Assembly (NCBI GenBank): GCA_019638385.1
Contig: JAHBTW010000004.1
Location: forward strand, 1-64,000
Source of the DNA: Saprospiraceae bacterium
GTDB taxonomy: Bacteria; Bacteroidota; Bacteroidia; Chitinophagales; Saprospiraceae
DNA length: 64,000 bases
Direction of reading: 5' to 3'
Part shown: positions 32,974-45,600 of the stretch, piece by piece
Position numbering within the stretch: the stretch's first letter is position 1
Layout: every line of letters begins with the position of its first letter
Program-made: the position numbers and the translations under genes
The notes under the pieces: model-generated
Databases searched by the model: none
The model's input: only the letters and a program-made list of their open reading frames with translations
What the model was told of the DNA's origin: nothing

Positions 32974-33827
32974 TCAAATGTTGCCGCTCATCGCGAAAAT
33001 TATTCCGACCACTGCCCCGACAATCGAAAGAACGATCGAGTAGCCGATAAATCCAAAAAAAATGATGAGCAGCGTTTTGAGAAAAGCAGGAACCCATCGC
33101 TGCGCAAAAAGACTGCGCAACCCTACGGTGTAGTAGGCAACAGAAACGCTGAAACCAAACAAAAGAGACAAGGAAAAGCGGTCTGTTGCTAACAATATAA
33201 GGGGGTTCAGCAGCGCCCCGATGAGGGCCGCCTGAGCGGAAAAATAAGCATTGGCTACCAGGTGTTCGGCAAAGTTGAGGTCGCGTCGTCGGAAAAGTAA
33301 GCGGGAAAAGATGGCATACATAGGAACGAGGATCATTCCGAAAACCTGTGCGTAGTTTTTTACAATATTACCCCATTTTTCCTGAAAAATGCGCTGTCTC
33401 TCTGTATAATCTTGGCTAAACGCTTCGGTCATCTCGGCGGCTTGTTGTTCATACAATCCGAACCCGAAATACACCAAAAAACTTATTGTAATCCAGATGA
33501 GCAGATATCTTACAGGCGAAGTATATTTCATGGTACTGCCGCCGATGTAATCGCGTATTACTTTTCCCGGGTTGCGGAACAACATAGAAGCGGTGTACCA
33601 AAGCCCGCGATCTACATTCGTAATTTGGCTGAAAAGGTCAGTGAACAATTGCCGGACCGTCAATCTCTTCCGGATTACTTTTTGCCCGCATTGGCTACAA
33701 TACGCCCCTGAGAGCATTTCGATAGCGCAATAGCGCAAGCGGCAGAGAGAAAGCATTGGCTACAATACGCCCCTGAGAGCAGCGCTTCACAAGTTTTGCA
33801 GGATGGTGGGGTATCGGCGTGCTCCAT
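32974..33827 (-). pseudogene. DUF3667 membrane protein gene, zinc ribbon split by a 65-bp duplication
   Basis: DUF3667 proteins start with a C-x2-C...C-x2-C zinc ribbon and continue into a membrane domain. Here one frame from the ATG at 33827 reads PPSCKTCEALLSGAYCSQC and then goes astray. A second frame, ending at 32974, starts again at SGAYCSQCGQKVIRKR and continues correctly (FRNPGKVIRDYIGG, TSPVRYLLIWITISFLVY, several membrane helices). A 29-base direct repeat at 33688-33716 and 33753-33781 explains this: an extra 65 bases, not a multiple of three, sit between. Removing one repeat plus the spacer restores ...SGAYCSQCGQK... exactly. An internal ATG could still give a shorter protein with only one CxxC. 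Family function is unknown. Confidence 0.8.
33688..33781. repeat. 29-bp direct repeat around a 36-bp spacer, frameshifting DUF3667
   Basis: gcattggctacaatacgccc... is present identically at 33688-33716 and 33753-33781. The spacer (33717-33752) contains two tagcgcaa words. The 65-bp period breaks the reading frame of the surrounding gene and could revert by slippage or recombination. Confidence 0.85.
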
Positions 33828-33870
33828 TGGAAATGTTTTTACTTGCGTCAAAAATATAGAAATTTGCCAA

Positions 33871-34392
33871 ATGATAAAAATCGCCGTCACCGGTCCCGAG
33901 TCATCGGGAAAGACCACGCTTACCCGGCAGTTGTCCGCGTACTTCGGCGCACCCTGCGTGCCCGAGTATGCCCGCATTTACCTGGCGTTGTTGGGGCGTC
34001 CGTATGCCAAAAGCGATCTGATCGCCATCGCACGCGGGCAAGCGCGATGGGAAGACACACTCGCGGCCCTGCATCCCCCCCTGCTGATATGCGACACCGA
34101 CATGCTGATGATCAAGGTGTGGTCGGCGTTCAAATACGGGGATTGCGATCCCACCCTCACGGATATTTTGGCACAGCAGCGCTACGATCTCCACCTGCTG
34201 TGCCGCCCCGATATGCCTTGGGCATACGACCCTCTGCGCGAACACCCGCAGCAGAGAGAAGAGCTCTACCATATATACAAGGAGGAGTTGCAGGGTGCAG
34301 GCGTGCTCTTCATGGAAGTGGCCGGCGATGAACAGCAGCGGTTGCACGTCGCAGCGGCTTTTGTGCGAGAACTTATGGGAAGGAAGTTTTGA
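33871..34392 (+). CDS. NadR-like nicotinamide riboside kinase / AAA ATPase
   Basis: 173 residues from the ATG at 33871. The P-loop GPESSGKTTL (~8-17) opens the protein, followed by CVPEYARIYLALLGRPY and a Walker B-like LLICDTDMLMIKVW, the layout of the kinase domain of NadR. That domain phosphorylates nicotinamide riboside to NMN in NAD salvage. The DNA-binding and adenylyltransferase parts of full-length NadR are absent, as in other Bacteroidota where they are separate genes. The in-frame sequence upstream of 33871 overlaps the DUF3667 start and is not part of the family. The substrate is inferred from the family only. Confidence 0.82.
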   Translation: MIKIAVTGPESSGKTTLTRQLSAYFGAPCVPEYARIYLALLGRPYAKSDLIAIARGQARWEDTLAALHPPLLICDTDMLMIKVWSAFKYGDCDPTLTDILAQQRYDLHLLCRPDMPWAYDPLREHPQQREELYHIYKEELQGAGVLFMEVAGDEQQRLHVAAAFVRELMGRKF

Positions 34393-34424
34393 ACCGGTTT
34401 GCAGCCGCATGCTGTTGACATACA

Positions 34425-34466
34425 AGCGCAATTGCCCTGTGTGCAATTGACAGGGGAAGCGCAATT
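34425..34466. promoter_or_regulatory. Operator-like inverted and direct repeats upstream of pyk
   Basis: caattgc (34429-34435) and gcaattg (34443-34449) form an inverted repeat, while agcgcaatt occurs directly at 34425-34433 and 34458-34466. The region lies ~90-130 bases before the pyk ATG. A TACCTTTA at 34480-34487 is a one-off match to the -7 consensus, with no good -33 element. Confidence 0.4.
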
Positions 34467-34555
34467 ATCAAATAAATTGTACCTTTACAGCTTGTTTATT
34501 GTAAAACGTACACTTAGTAAGGCGCCTCGGCGCTGTCATCCAAATTGAACAACCA

Positions 34556-35989
34556 ATGCGCAACGTTGACCATAGAAGCACTAAGGTCGTGGCTACCGTA
34601 GGTCCGGCTTCCAGTTCCTTTGATAAGCTTGTTGAACTCGTACATGCCGGCGTGGATGTATTTCGGCTCAATTTCTCACACGGGAACCACAGCGACCATT
34701 TAACAACAATCAATTACATCTGCGACATCAATGAAAAACTCGGTACGCACATTGGCATTCTGGCCGATTTGCAGGGGCCGAAGCTGCGGGTCGGCGAGAT
34801 TGAAAACAACTCTCTGATGTTAGACGAGGGTGATGTGGTCACGTTTGTCAACAAACCCTGTGTGGGCAACATAGAGCGGATCTACATGAGCTACCAGCAG
34901 TTTCCGCAGGATGTCAACGTAGGCGAAACGGTATTGGTGGACGACGGGAAACTCGTTTTTGAAGTGGTGGAAACCAATAAAAATGATCTCGTACGGCTTA
35001 AGGTATTGCATGGGGGAGAACTCAAATCGAAGAAAGGCGTAAACCTTCCCAATACCAAGGTGTCGCTGCCCGCGCTCACCGAAAAAGACATCGCCGATCT
35101 GGACTTCATCCTCACGCAACCGGTCAATTGGATCGCATTGTCCTTCGTGCGCTCTCCCAAAGACCTCAAAGACCTCCAATCGCGCATTGATGCCAAGAAC
35201 CACCCGGCCAAAATCATTGCTAAAATAGAGAAACCCGAAGCCATAGAGCACATAGACAAAATCATCAAGCACTCCAACGGGATCATGATTGCCCGCGGCG
35301 ACCTCGGTATCGAAATGCCCATAGAGCGCCTGCCGGTTATTCAAAAAATGATCATCGAAAAGTGCATTCAGCGTGCCCGCCCGGTGATTGTAGCTACCCA
35401 GATGATGGAGAGCATGATGAAAGACCCCAGCCCCACCCGCGCCGAAGCCACCGATGTGGCCAATGCGGTACTCGACGGGGCTGATGCGGTGATGCTTAGC
35501 GGCGAAACGGCTTCCGGCAAATTCCCCGTGCGGGTGGTGGAGTACATGAACCGCATCATCCGGGAAGCGGAAAAACACGATATGCCGCAACGCAAACGCC
35601 CGGTGCCGCACGTCAAAAAGCGCACGTTCTTATCGGATGTAATCTGTTACAATGCAGCCCGTTCTGCCGAAGAAGTAGATGCCACGGCGATTGTAGGGAT
35701 GACTAGCTCAGGCTACACGGCCTTCATGGTGTCCAGCTATCGTCCCAACAAGCAGATATTCATCTTTTCCAATCTCACACACATGCTGGCCACCCTCAAT
35801 TTGGTGTGGGGCGTGCGCTGTTTCTACTATGATCGCTTCACGACGACGGATGAAACCTTTCAGGATGTAAATGAGATATTGAAGAAAGCAGGAAAGTTAA
35901 ACCCGGGAGATATTGTCATAAATACGGGAAGCATGCCGATCCATAAACGCCTGCGTACGAACATGATGAAGATATCTGTGGTAGAATAG
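34556..35989 (+). CDS. pyk: Pyruvate kinase
   Basis: 477 residues. It makes pyruvate and ATP from phosphoenolpyruvate and ADP, the last step of glycolysis. Visible family features: TKVVATVGPASSS at the N terminus, FRLNFSHGNHSDH, the B domain (~70-165), KIEKPEAIEHID, the active-site signature GIMIARGDLGIEMP (Lys and Glu/Asp ligands present), ATQMMESMMKDPSPTRAEATDVANA and SGETASGKFP. The C-terminal regulatory domain is complete. The length is normal. It is preceded by the repeat region at 34425-34466. No clear terminator follows; the DNA beyond the stop is very AT-rich. Confidence 0.97.
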   Translation: MRNVDHRSTKVVATVGPASSSFDKLVELVHAGVDVFRLNFSHGNHSDHLTTINYICDINEKLGTHIGILADLQGPKLRVGEIENNSLMLDEGDVVTFVNKPCVGNIERIYMSYQQFPQDVNVGETVLVDDGKLVFEVVETNKNDLVRLKVLHGGELKSKKGVNLPNTKVSLPALTEKDIADLDFILTQPVNWIALSFVRSPKDLKDLQSRIDAKNHPAKIIAKIEKPEAIEHIDKIIKHSNGIMIARGDLGIEMPIERLPVIQKMIIEKCIQRARPVIVATQMMESMMKDPSPTRAEATDVANAVLDGADAVMLSGETASGKFPVRVVEYMNRIIREAEKHDMPQRKRPVPHVKKRTFLSDVICYNAARSAEEVDATAIVGMTSSGYTAFMVSSYRPNKQIFIFSNLTHMLATLNLVWGVRCFYYDRFTTTDETFQDVNEILKKAGKLNPGDIVINTGSMPIHKRLRTNMMKISVVE

Positions 35990-36627
35990 TATAAAAAATG
36001 TAATATTATTTTTTTGTCACACCTATTGAGGGGTTATTTAACGAATCATCATTTTTAAGTCATTATTTTATCATTTTTATATTTATGAGTATTTTTTTGT
36101 TGTATTTCAATATTTTTTTGAGAATTTGGATTGTTTAAAAGTGTCACAAATTGTGATTTTTTTATTTTTGAAAATTTGAAGTGCTTACATCTGTGCATAC
36201 TTTTGTGCTTCCAATACGATGATTTCCTCCCTTACTAAAAAACAACAATACTATTAAGATTACTCCGATGCGGGTCTGGTAATTCCGGGGCTTCACAGGG
36301 GGAAACAAAAACGAACACTTTTCTTTGCTTGCCAAGCAAAAGTGACCGGGAAAGGTCTATTCCCAGGTCTCTGAAACGGGCATTTCACGCAATGGAAAAG
36401 TCAAAAAAGACAGCTTGAAGCGTACTGCTCCAGGTCTGTCATTTTTATGCAAAACAACGAACACACACTTTTACACAACACTAAAGATCATGAGGGAAAT
36501 TTACCCTACGGCTTCAACCAAACGGAACAGTACCCAACATCCAATCCGAAAAGCCGAAAAGATCATTTACCCGGAGAAACCCACCATACACCGGGCGTTT
36601 CGCATTTTTTTCCTAAAAAACTATCGT
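35990..36627. other. AT-rich intergenic region and leader of the giant adhesin gene
   Basis: Bases ~35990-36200 are strikingly AT-rich (runs of T, tttttattttt-like) compared with the G+C-rich genes around. The promoter listed separately ends it. Bases 36206-36627 look like an untranslated leader. An in-frame ATG at 36490 (MREIYPTAST) could extend the protein by 46 residues; it gives an unusual, basic N terminus. Confidence 0.6.
36176..36205 (+). promoter_or_regulatory. Promoter of the giant adhesin gene
   Basis: TTG at 36176-36178 (as TTTG from 36175) and TACTTTTG at 36198-36205, 19 bases between, match TTG-N19-TAnnTTTG. With the start at 36628 it would give a leader of ~415 bases. Confidence 0.65.
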
Positions 36628-39600
36628 ATGAAATCGTTTTCGACTCCATCCCTGACGGACGGGTATCAACTACCCGTGCCCGCTATTTCTCTGTTTGAGA
36701 AACCTGCAGCAAGTCTGGTTAACTCTTTGATTTCCTGCCTGTTAATTGCATTGATGATTGCGACGGCCGGCCCGCTCATGGCTCAATCCCCCGCAATTGC
36801 AGGGGCAATCGAAAATGAAGCGGCCCTGGAGCCATGCTCCGATTTGCAAATTGCGCGGGTAACCTGGGCGCCGGAGTCTCAATGCGAGGCATCAGATGGT
36901 AAGATATATGTTCAAATAGAAGATTCTGCCCCGACCGGGTCGGAATATGCTGTGAGTTATGGATATGGCGATAAAGGCGCAACAAAAACGGTGAGCGGGC
37001 TTCGTCCGGTGGACGGGGTGCTCGAACTGAGCGGCCTGAAGCCCGGCGCATATCGCAACATTCGCGTAATGAGAGTCGGCGGCGTGTGTCGAAGTGCGCC
37101 GTATAACAATGAAAATGCAATCGTTCATCATGCATGCAGCACCACGACTTCCGGTCTGTTGTCAACGACTTGCGGTACCGGTACCATCAGCCATACCAAT
37201 TGCCTCGGCGCCTCGGTGAGCATCAACAGAGCCAATATTTCCCCCAATACACACATTTTCACAGCCAACAGCTACATCGGATGTATTGCGTATGTGAACA
37301 ACAGTTGCAATGTGCAGACCTCTGTTCCCGTGTTGTGCCTGGATTACAACAAGGCCGCTCCTACTCCCGGCAACGGGCATGCTTACGGTACGGTTACTTT
37401 TACCCGTGTAGTAGGCAACGCGAGCACCACCTATTCCAACCTGATAGCAGAAAGAATGAACTGGGCGATATGCAACGGCGCATCGCTCGGTTATAACGAT
37501 GCTGAAATCAACGCGGCGATATGGGGTATAAACGGCACGGTTACCTCCTGCAACGGCCTATGCAATGCCGCCAAAGAGGCCGTTACGAGCAGCAACCTCA
37601 CGGGGGTCGGCGCTCAAATGGTTTTTTATATCCCCAGCAATAGCAACATTCAGCCATTTATAGAATTCACTTGTAAAACCGCTACGAACACCCTGCCTGT
37701 TCCTCCGAACAGTTTTGCTTTCAATTGCGACGACGGGGTGATCGTGAATGAATACGGCTCCGGCGCAAACTGCGCTTCCACCCCCGATGCCAGTGTGTCC
37801 ATTCCCAGCCCTGCCAACGTCTATCAGGTTGTGGTGGAAGTGGTATATAAAGGTACCAACCCCGGCAGCACCATCGTGGTGACGGCCGGCGGCCAAAACT
37901 ATTCACTCAACAAAGTAACCGTTTCGGGCACCAGTTCCAACGTACATGTTTACCGGGGCCTGCTCACGGGCAACCCCTCCTCTGTGACCCACAACAGCGC
38001 TACCGGAAGTTGCGGCAGCGGCGCGGGTTTGCAGTCTGTTGTCGTTTATGCGTTTCGCAATACTACCATTAAGCAGGCTTCCACGGTACAGTTTACCGGC
38101 TTGAGCGGCTACTGTGATTTGCAGTCGTTTGTTCTGCCGATTCCCACCTACAGCGGGCCGCGCAACGTAACGGTGAGCCTGCCCATTTCAGAGCTTACTA
38201 CCGACAACCGCTTCCTGACCATCATCGCTACCGCCGGGGCCGTAACGGCCTCCACTACTATATATGGTCCGAGCGGCACCTGTTGTCTTGCCATTCCTAC
38301 GATCACACTGAATAATGTGCCGGGCAATGTGAGCTCCGTCACCATACAAATAGACACCCGCAGTACATCCAATCCCGGCGGCGGCGCTTCGGGCTGCGGC
38401 CAATCCTGGGTGATTGCCGGCCTGGCGCACATAGATGTGCAATGCCCCTGCCTCATCACGGTCAGTACCCAACCACAGGGCGCCACCATTTGCAGCGGAG
38501 GCACGCGTACGCTGACGGCGGCGGCCACGGCTACATCCGGTACGCCTGCTTATCAATGGCAGAGCAGCCCCAACGGCTCAACCTGGACCAACATCAGCGG
38601 CGCAACCAATGCGAGCTACACTACGCCTGCGCTTTCCACCACTACACACTACCGGGTAGTGGTGAGCGCTCCGGGTTGCTCCAGCGTAAACTCCAATGCG
38701 GCCGTCGTCACCATTAATAACGTGACGGCCGGCGCCGTCGGCGCCGATCAAACAATATGTACCGGCGGAAACCCTGCCACCCTCACAACAACTACAGCCG
38801 CTACCGGCTCCGGTACCTTGTCGTATCAATGGCAGCGCAGTACGACCAACTGCTCCACCGGATTTTCCAATATAAGCGGAGCAACTTCCGCTACTTATAC
38901 TCCGCCGGCCGGGTTGTCCCAAACCACCCATTACCGAAGAATAGTGACCTCCACCTTAAACGGTGTAGCGTGTACGGCCACCAGCAACTGTGTGACCGTC
39001 ACGGTTGTGCCGGGGCCTTCTATTTCGGTGCATCCGGTGGGGCAGTCTTTTTGCGAAAGCGGTTCTCACACCATGAGTGTGACTGCTTCCGGGGGCGTTC
39101 CGCCGCTGACCTATCAATGGCAGTCCAGCTCCAACGGCACGACCTGGTCAAATATCCTGTCGGGTACCGGATCGAGCTATACGGCTTCCGGTGTAACGGC
39201 CACTACCTACTACCGGGTTTTGGTCGGTTCGGGTGCTGCGGGTTGTTCTTCGGTAACCTCCAATACGGCGACCGTTACCATCAACAGCAAGCCGCTGGCC
39301 GTCATCACTTGCCAGGATGACCCCTTGCTCACCCGGACGGTTTCCAATAGCGCCCAAACTTGCAGCCCGATGACTTCTTACGGCTATTACTCCGGGAATT
39401 TGGTGGACAACTGGACCACTGAAAAACACTGGAACGTAAGCGGCGCTACCTTTTTGGAGTATGCCAACGGCACGGCACGGCTTCAGATGCAGGCTGTAAA
39501 TAAGGCCAATTCCTCTTTGGTTTTCAACATTACCACCATCTTGCGCGGCCGTACCTACTCGCCCCCGGCCGGTAGTCCTAAAGAAAATACACAGTGCGTA

Positions 39601-42600
39601 GGCGACGTCAACAACTCCGACTGGTATTATTACACCGAAATTGAGGGCGTACTCGAAGGCGCCAATGCTTTGGCCGGCGGTGTTGTGACCTTTACGCGCA
39701 TGGGGGAAGCCTTTCAGGTAGGAACCGGCGCCAACTTGAATGCCGCCACAGTATTCGGCGCATCGGGATGGTTGAATACAGTTGTGAAAAAACAGCCCGA
39801 TTCGGGCACGCTTTTTACAGCCAACCCTACTCATGGAGACTTCAACGTCAATTTGTCCGGCGCCACTCTGCCCAACGTTTCGGCAGCGTGTCTGAGCATT
39901 TGTGTGGGGGAATCCGTTACGCTTACCGCAAACGGATTGGCGGGCAAAAGCCCTTATACCTATTTGTGGAGTACCGGCGCCACTTCTCAAAATATTACCG
40001 TATCGCCTACGGTGACGACCACTTATTCGCTTACGGTTACAGACGCCAACGGCTGTACGAATACGGATCAGGTGGTGGTACAAGTAAACAATGTCACTCC
40101 CGGAACGGTGGGATCTAACCAAACCATCTGCGTAGGTGGAGACCCTGCGGCCTTCACTGTAACACAAGCTGCTTCCGGCGGCGGAACCATCACCTATCAA
40201 TGGCAGTCAAGTACGACGAATTGCAGTACCGGCTTTACCAATATTTCCGGTGCAACAAGCGCCACTTATGACGCTCCGGCCGGGCTGTCGCAAACGACCT
40301 ACTACCGCCGCATTGCTACCGCAACGCTCAATGGAGTTGTTTGCTCCGCTAATAGCAATTGCATTACGGTAACGGTAGTGCCTGATCCGGGCATCAGTAT
40401 CACCGTTCCCGGCGCAACAGTGTGCGTAGGCGCAACGGTGACGCTGACGGCTACGCCGAGCAACGGTACAGGTACCTGCACGATCCAATGGCAAAGCAGC
40501 ACAACAGGCACGGGCGGCTGGACGAACATTTCCGGCCAAACCGGCACGACTTATAATGCTCCGACCGCCACGGCGGGTACGATGTACTACCGCGCGACTT
40601 ACACCTGCACAGGCAGCGGCTGCGATGCAGCAACATCCAATACGGCTACGGTAGTGGTAACACCCGATCCGAGCATCAGCATTACGCCGACAAACAGCAC
40701 CGTATGCGTAGGCGGTACCGCGACGCTGATGGCTACGCCGAATAACGGCACAGGAACGTGCACCATCCAATGGCAAAGCAGCACAACGGGCACAGGCGGC
40801 TGGACGAACATTTCCGGCCAAACCGGCACGACTTACAATGCTCCGACCATCGTAACGGGAACCAGATACTACCGCGCTACTTATACCTGTACGGGTAGCG
40901 GCTGCGATGCAGCGGCATCCAATGTGGCGACAGTGGTGGTAACACCCGACCCAACGATTACTATTACCCCCGATGATAACTTGGTGTGTGTAGGCGGCAC
41001 AGTGATCCTGACGGCTACGCCGAGCAACGGCACAGGCGCCTGCACCATCCAATGGCAAAGCGGCGCTTCTGAAACCGGCCCTTGGACGAATATTTCCGGC
41101 CAGACCGGTACGACATACAATGCTCCGACTACCACAACGGGAACGAGATACTACCGCGCTACTTATACCTGCACGGGCAGCGGCTGCGATGCAGCGGCAT
41201 CCAACGTGGCAACTGTATTGGTAAGCCCCGACCCGACGATCGGTATCACGCCGGCTAATAGCACAGTATGCGTAGGCGGTACAGTGACGCTCACCGCTAC
41301 ACCGTCGAACGGCAAAGGTATTTGTACCATCCAATGGCAAAGCGGAACCTCTGCAAGCGGTCCCTGGACGAACATTTCCGGTCAGACGGCTATAACTTAT
41401 AGCGCTCCGACGACGACCGCCGGAACGATGTACTATCGCGCCACATACACCTGCACCGGCAACGGCTGCGATGCGGCAGCATCCACCGTGGCCACGGTAG
41501 TGGTGACGCCCGATCCGAGCATCAGCATCACCCCCGACAACAGCACGGTATGTGTAGGCGGTACGGTGACCCTGACGGCTACGCCGAGTAACGGCACAGG
41601 TACCTGCACGATCCAATGGCAGAGCGGAACTTCTGCGAGCGGCCCCTGGACGAACATTTCCGGCCAAACCGGTACGACGTATAATGCTCCGACCGCCACG
41701 GCGGGTACGAGCTACTACCGCGCTACTTACACTTGCACAGGCAGCGGTTGCGATCCGGCTGCGTCTAATACGGCTACAGTGGTGGTGACGCCCGATCCGA
41801 GCATCAGCATCACCCCTGACAACAGTACAGTATGCGTAGGCGGCACAGTTGTGTTGACGGCTACGCCGAACAACGGCACGGGTACCTGTACCATACAATG
41901 GCAAAGCAGCACAACAGGCACGGGCGGCTGGACGAACATTTCCGGCCAGACCGGCACGACTTATAATGCTCCCACTGTCACGGCGGGTACGATGTACTAC
42001 CGCACTACTTACACCTGCACGGGCAGCGGTTGCGATGCGGCAACGTCCAACGTGGCCACGGTGACGGTGAATCCCGATCCTACGATCACCGTTACGCCTT
42101 CTAACCCTGTTGTGTGCGTGGGCGGAAGTGCCGTGCTCATGGCAAACGTGTCCGGCGGTTTGGGTACCTGCACCATTCAATGGCAGTTAAGCCCCACCGG
42201 CACAGGCGGCTGGATTACAATCAGCGGCGCCACGGGTACGACTTACCCTGCGCTCACGGATGTGGCGGGCACGATGTACTATCGCGCCATTTATACCTGC
42301 ACCGGCAACAACTGCGATGCAGCTACCTCCAACGTAGCCGAAGTAACCGTAATACCCGATCCTTCTATCAGCATCACGCCCTCCTCTGCAACGGCCTGTG
42401 TGGGCGGTACTGTAATGCTGACGGCTACGCCGAGCAACGGTACGGGCGCCTGTACCATCCAATGGCAATCGAGCGCTACGGGCACCGGCGGCTGGGCCGA
42501 TATTTCCGGCGCAACCGGTACGACTTATAGCGCTCCCACTGCCGTGTCGGGCACCCGTTACTACCGCGCAGTTTATACCTGCACCGGAAGCGGCTGCGGC

Positions 42601-45600
42601 ACGGCTACTTCCAATACCGCATTGGTAGTGATTATTGTAGATCCTTCCATCAGCATCAACCCGCCGGCCAATACCGTTTGTGTGGGCGGAAGCCTGACGA
42701 TGCTCGCCACCGTTAACGGCGGCGCCGGAACCTGCTCCATACAGTGGCAATCTGCTGCCGCTCCGGGCGGTCCCTGGACAGACATTGCCGGCGCAGATGC
42801 GTTGATTTACAACCCCGATGTTTCGGCAGAAGGGCTTACTTATTACCGTGCCACCTACACCTGCACCGGTAGCGGTTGCGATCCGGCAGCATCCAATGTG
42901 GCGTCCGTTTTGGTTACCCCCGGCCCGCAGGCCACCGTTACTCCTGCGAATCTGTCGGTGTGCGTGGGCGCCAATGCAGTGCTTTCCGCGATGTTTAGCG
43001 GCGGCGCAGGTACTTGCTCCATCCAATGGCAAATAAGCGACAACAACTTAACGTGGGTGGACATTAACGGCGCCACAAGCGCTACTTACGGTCCTTCTAC
43101 AGATATGGTGGGTATGAAATACTATCGGGTGTTATATACTTGCACCGGCGGCGGATGTACTGTAGCCACCTCCAATGTGGCGACTGTAACCGTTGTGCCC
43201 GATCCCACCATCAGCATCAATCCGGTTTCTACGACCGTATGTGTCGGAGGCATGGCGCCTCTGACGGCCAACACTGCCGGCGGCGCCGGAACCTGTACCA
43301 TACAGTGGCAATCTTCTGCTAACGTCGGCGGCCCCTGGGCGAATATCCCCGGCGCTAACGGCGCTACCTACAATGCTGCAACGACCGCAGCGGGCACGAC
43401 CTACTACCGTGCCACCTATACCTGCACGGGCAGCGGCTGCGATGCGGCTACCTCCAATACGGCGGCGGTGATTGTAGTGCCCGATCCCAATATTACCGTG
43501 GATCCGGTTGGAGCAGTATTCTGCATCAGCGGTTCTCACTCTATGAGCGTAACGGCTACGGGCGGCACGCCTTCGCTGACCTACCAGTGGCAATCCAGCC
43601 CCGATGGGACGACCTGGACGAATATCATCGGAGCCAATGCCGATACCTATACGACCCCGATCATCACCGTTACTACCCACTATCGCGTCATCGTGAGCGC
43701 AAGCGGTGAGGGTTGCGGTGCGGATACTTCTGCTCCGGCCATTGTTGTCATCAATCCGCCGGCAACGGCGAATGCCGGTCCTGACCAAACGATCTGTGCT
43801 ACCGGTACGGCCACGATGGCCGGTATGATCGGCGGAGCGGCTACGAGCGGCACTTGGAGTACAAGCGGTACGGGTACGTTCAATAACCCCAACCAACCGA
43901 ATGCTGTATATACGCCTTCAGCGGCAGACATCGCGGCGGGTTCTGTTATTTTGACATTGACTACCAACGATCCGGCCGGGCCTTGTCCTGCTGTATCGGA
44001 TCAAATGATACTCACGATTGAGCCGGTCGGTTCGCTCGGCAATTTTGTGTGGGAAGACCTCAATCGAAACGGTTTGCAGGAGGGTAATGAGCCGGGCATT
44101 AACGGCGTGACGGTGAACCTCTATGCAGATGCCGATCAAAACGGCATGCCCGACGGGCCGGCCATCGCAACGACGACCACGGCAGGTGGCGGTTTTTACA
44201 ACTTCCCTAATCTGTGCGCCGGCAATTACATCATCGAATTTGTGACGCCCGGCGGCGGATACCTCGCTACCACTCAACTGAACAACCTCAACAAAGACCC
44301 CAACGATTCTGATGCCAATCCGCTCACAGGCCGTACGGGTACCATTCCCCTGACGCCGGGAGAAAATGATCCGAGCAATGACGCGGGTTTTTACCGCACG
44401 GCCTCTTTGGGTGATTTTGTGTGGAACGATTACAACCGCGACGGACAACAGCAACCGAACGAACCGGGCATTGACGGCGTGACGGTGAATCTGTACGCCG
44501 ACGCCGATCAGAACGGTACGCCCGACGGGCCGGCCATCGCAACGACGACCACGGCAGGCGGCGGTTTTTACAACTTCCCGAACCTGACCCCCGGCGGCTA
44601 TATCGTAGAATTTGAAGGCCCGACAGGCTTCGATCCGACGCTTCAGAATGTTGGACCCGACGCTACCGACAGCGACGCGAATCCGACTACGGGCCGCACC
44701 GGTACGATCGTATTACAATCCAACGAAAACAACATCACCATAGACGCCGGCTACTATCAAGCGGCTTCTTTGGGTGATTATGTGTGGGAAGACCTCAACC
44801 GCAACGGTTTGCAGGATGGAAACGAACCGGGTATTGACGGCGTGACGGTAAATCTTTATACCGATGACGATCAGAACGGCATCCCCGACGGGCCGGCCAT
44901 TGCCACCACAACTACCGCAAACGGCGGGTTTTACCTCTTTGACGATCTGAAACCGGGCAATTATGTCATTGGGTTTGAATCGCTGACCGGCTATTTCGGT
45001 ACGATAAAATTGAACAACACCAACAAAGACGCGAACGACTCCGATGCCGATCCGATCACGGGCCTCACCGGCAGTATTCCGCTGGCATCCGGAGAAGACG
45101 ATCTGAGCAATGACGCGGGTTTCTACCAATTGGCCGCTTTGGGCGACTATGTATGGGAAGACCTCAACAATGACGGCCAACAACAAGGCAACGAACCGGG
45201 TATTGACGGCGTGACGGTGAATCTGTACGCCGATGCGGATCAAAACGGCATCCCCGACGGGCCGGCCGTCGCTACCCAAACGACCATGAACGGCGGTTTT
45301 TACAACTTTACCGGACTGACGCCGGGCGGATACATCGTTGAGTTTGCAGCGCCGGATGCCACTTATAAGGCTTCTCCGCAAAATGTAGGCCCCGATGCTA
45401 CCGACAGCGACGCCGACCCGCTAACAGGGCGCACTGCTACGGTGGTATTGCAATCGGGTGAAACCAACAACACCATTGATGCGGGCTTCTCGCGCTACGA
45501 TTTGGCGCTGACCAAAGTGCTTGCTTCCACGACGCCCGGCCCGTTCCAGCAAGGCAGTACCGTAGCTTTCGATATTACGGTAACAAACGAAGGTAGCATT

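Noticed and set aside
40390..43488. Regular repeats suggesting a CRISPR array
   Set aside because: The period is 282 bp, repeats are translated in one frame without spacers, and no cas genes are present.
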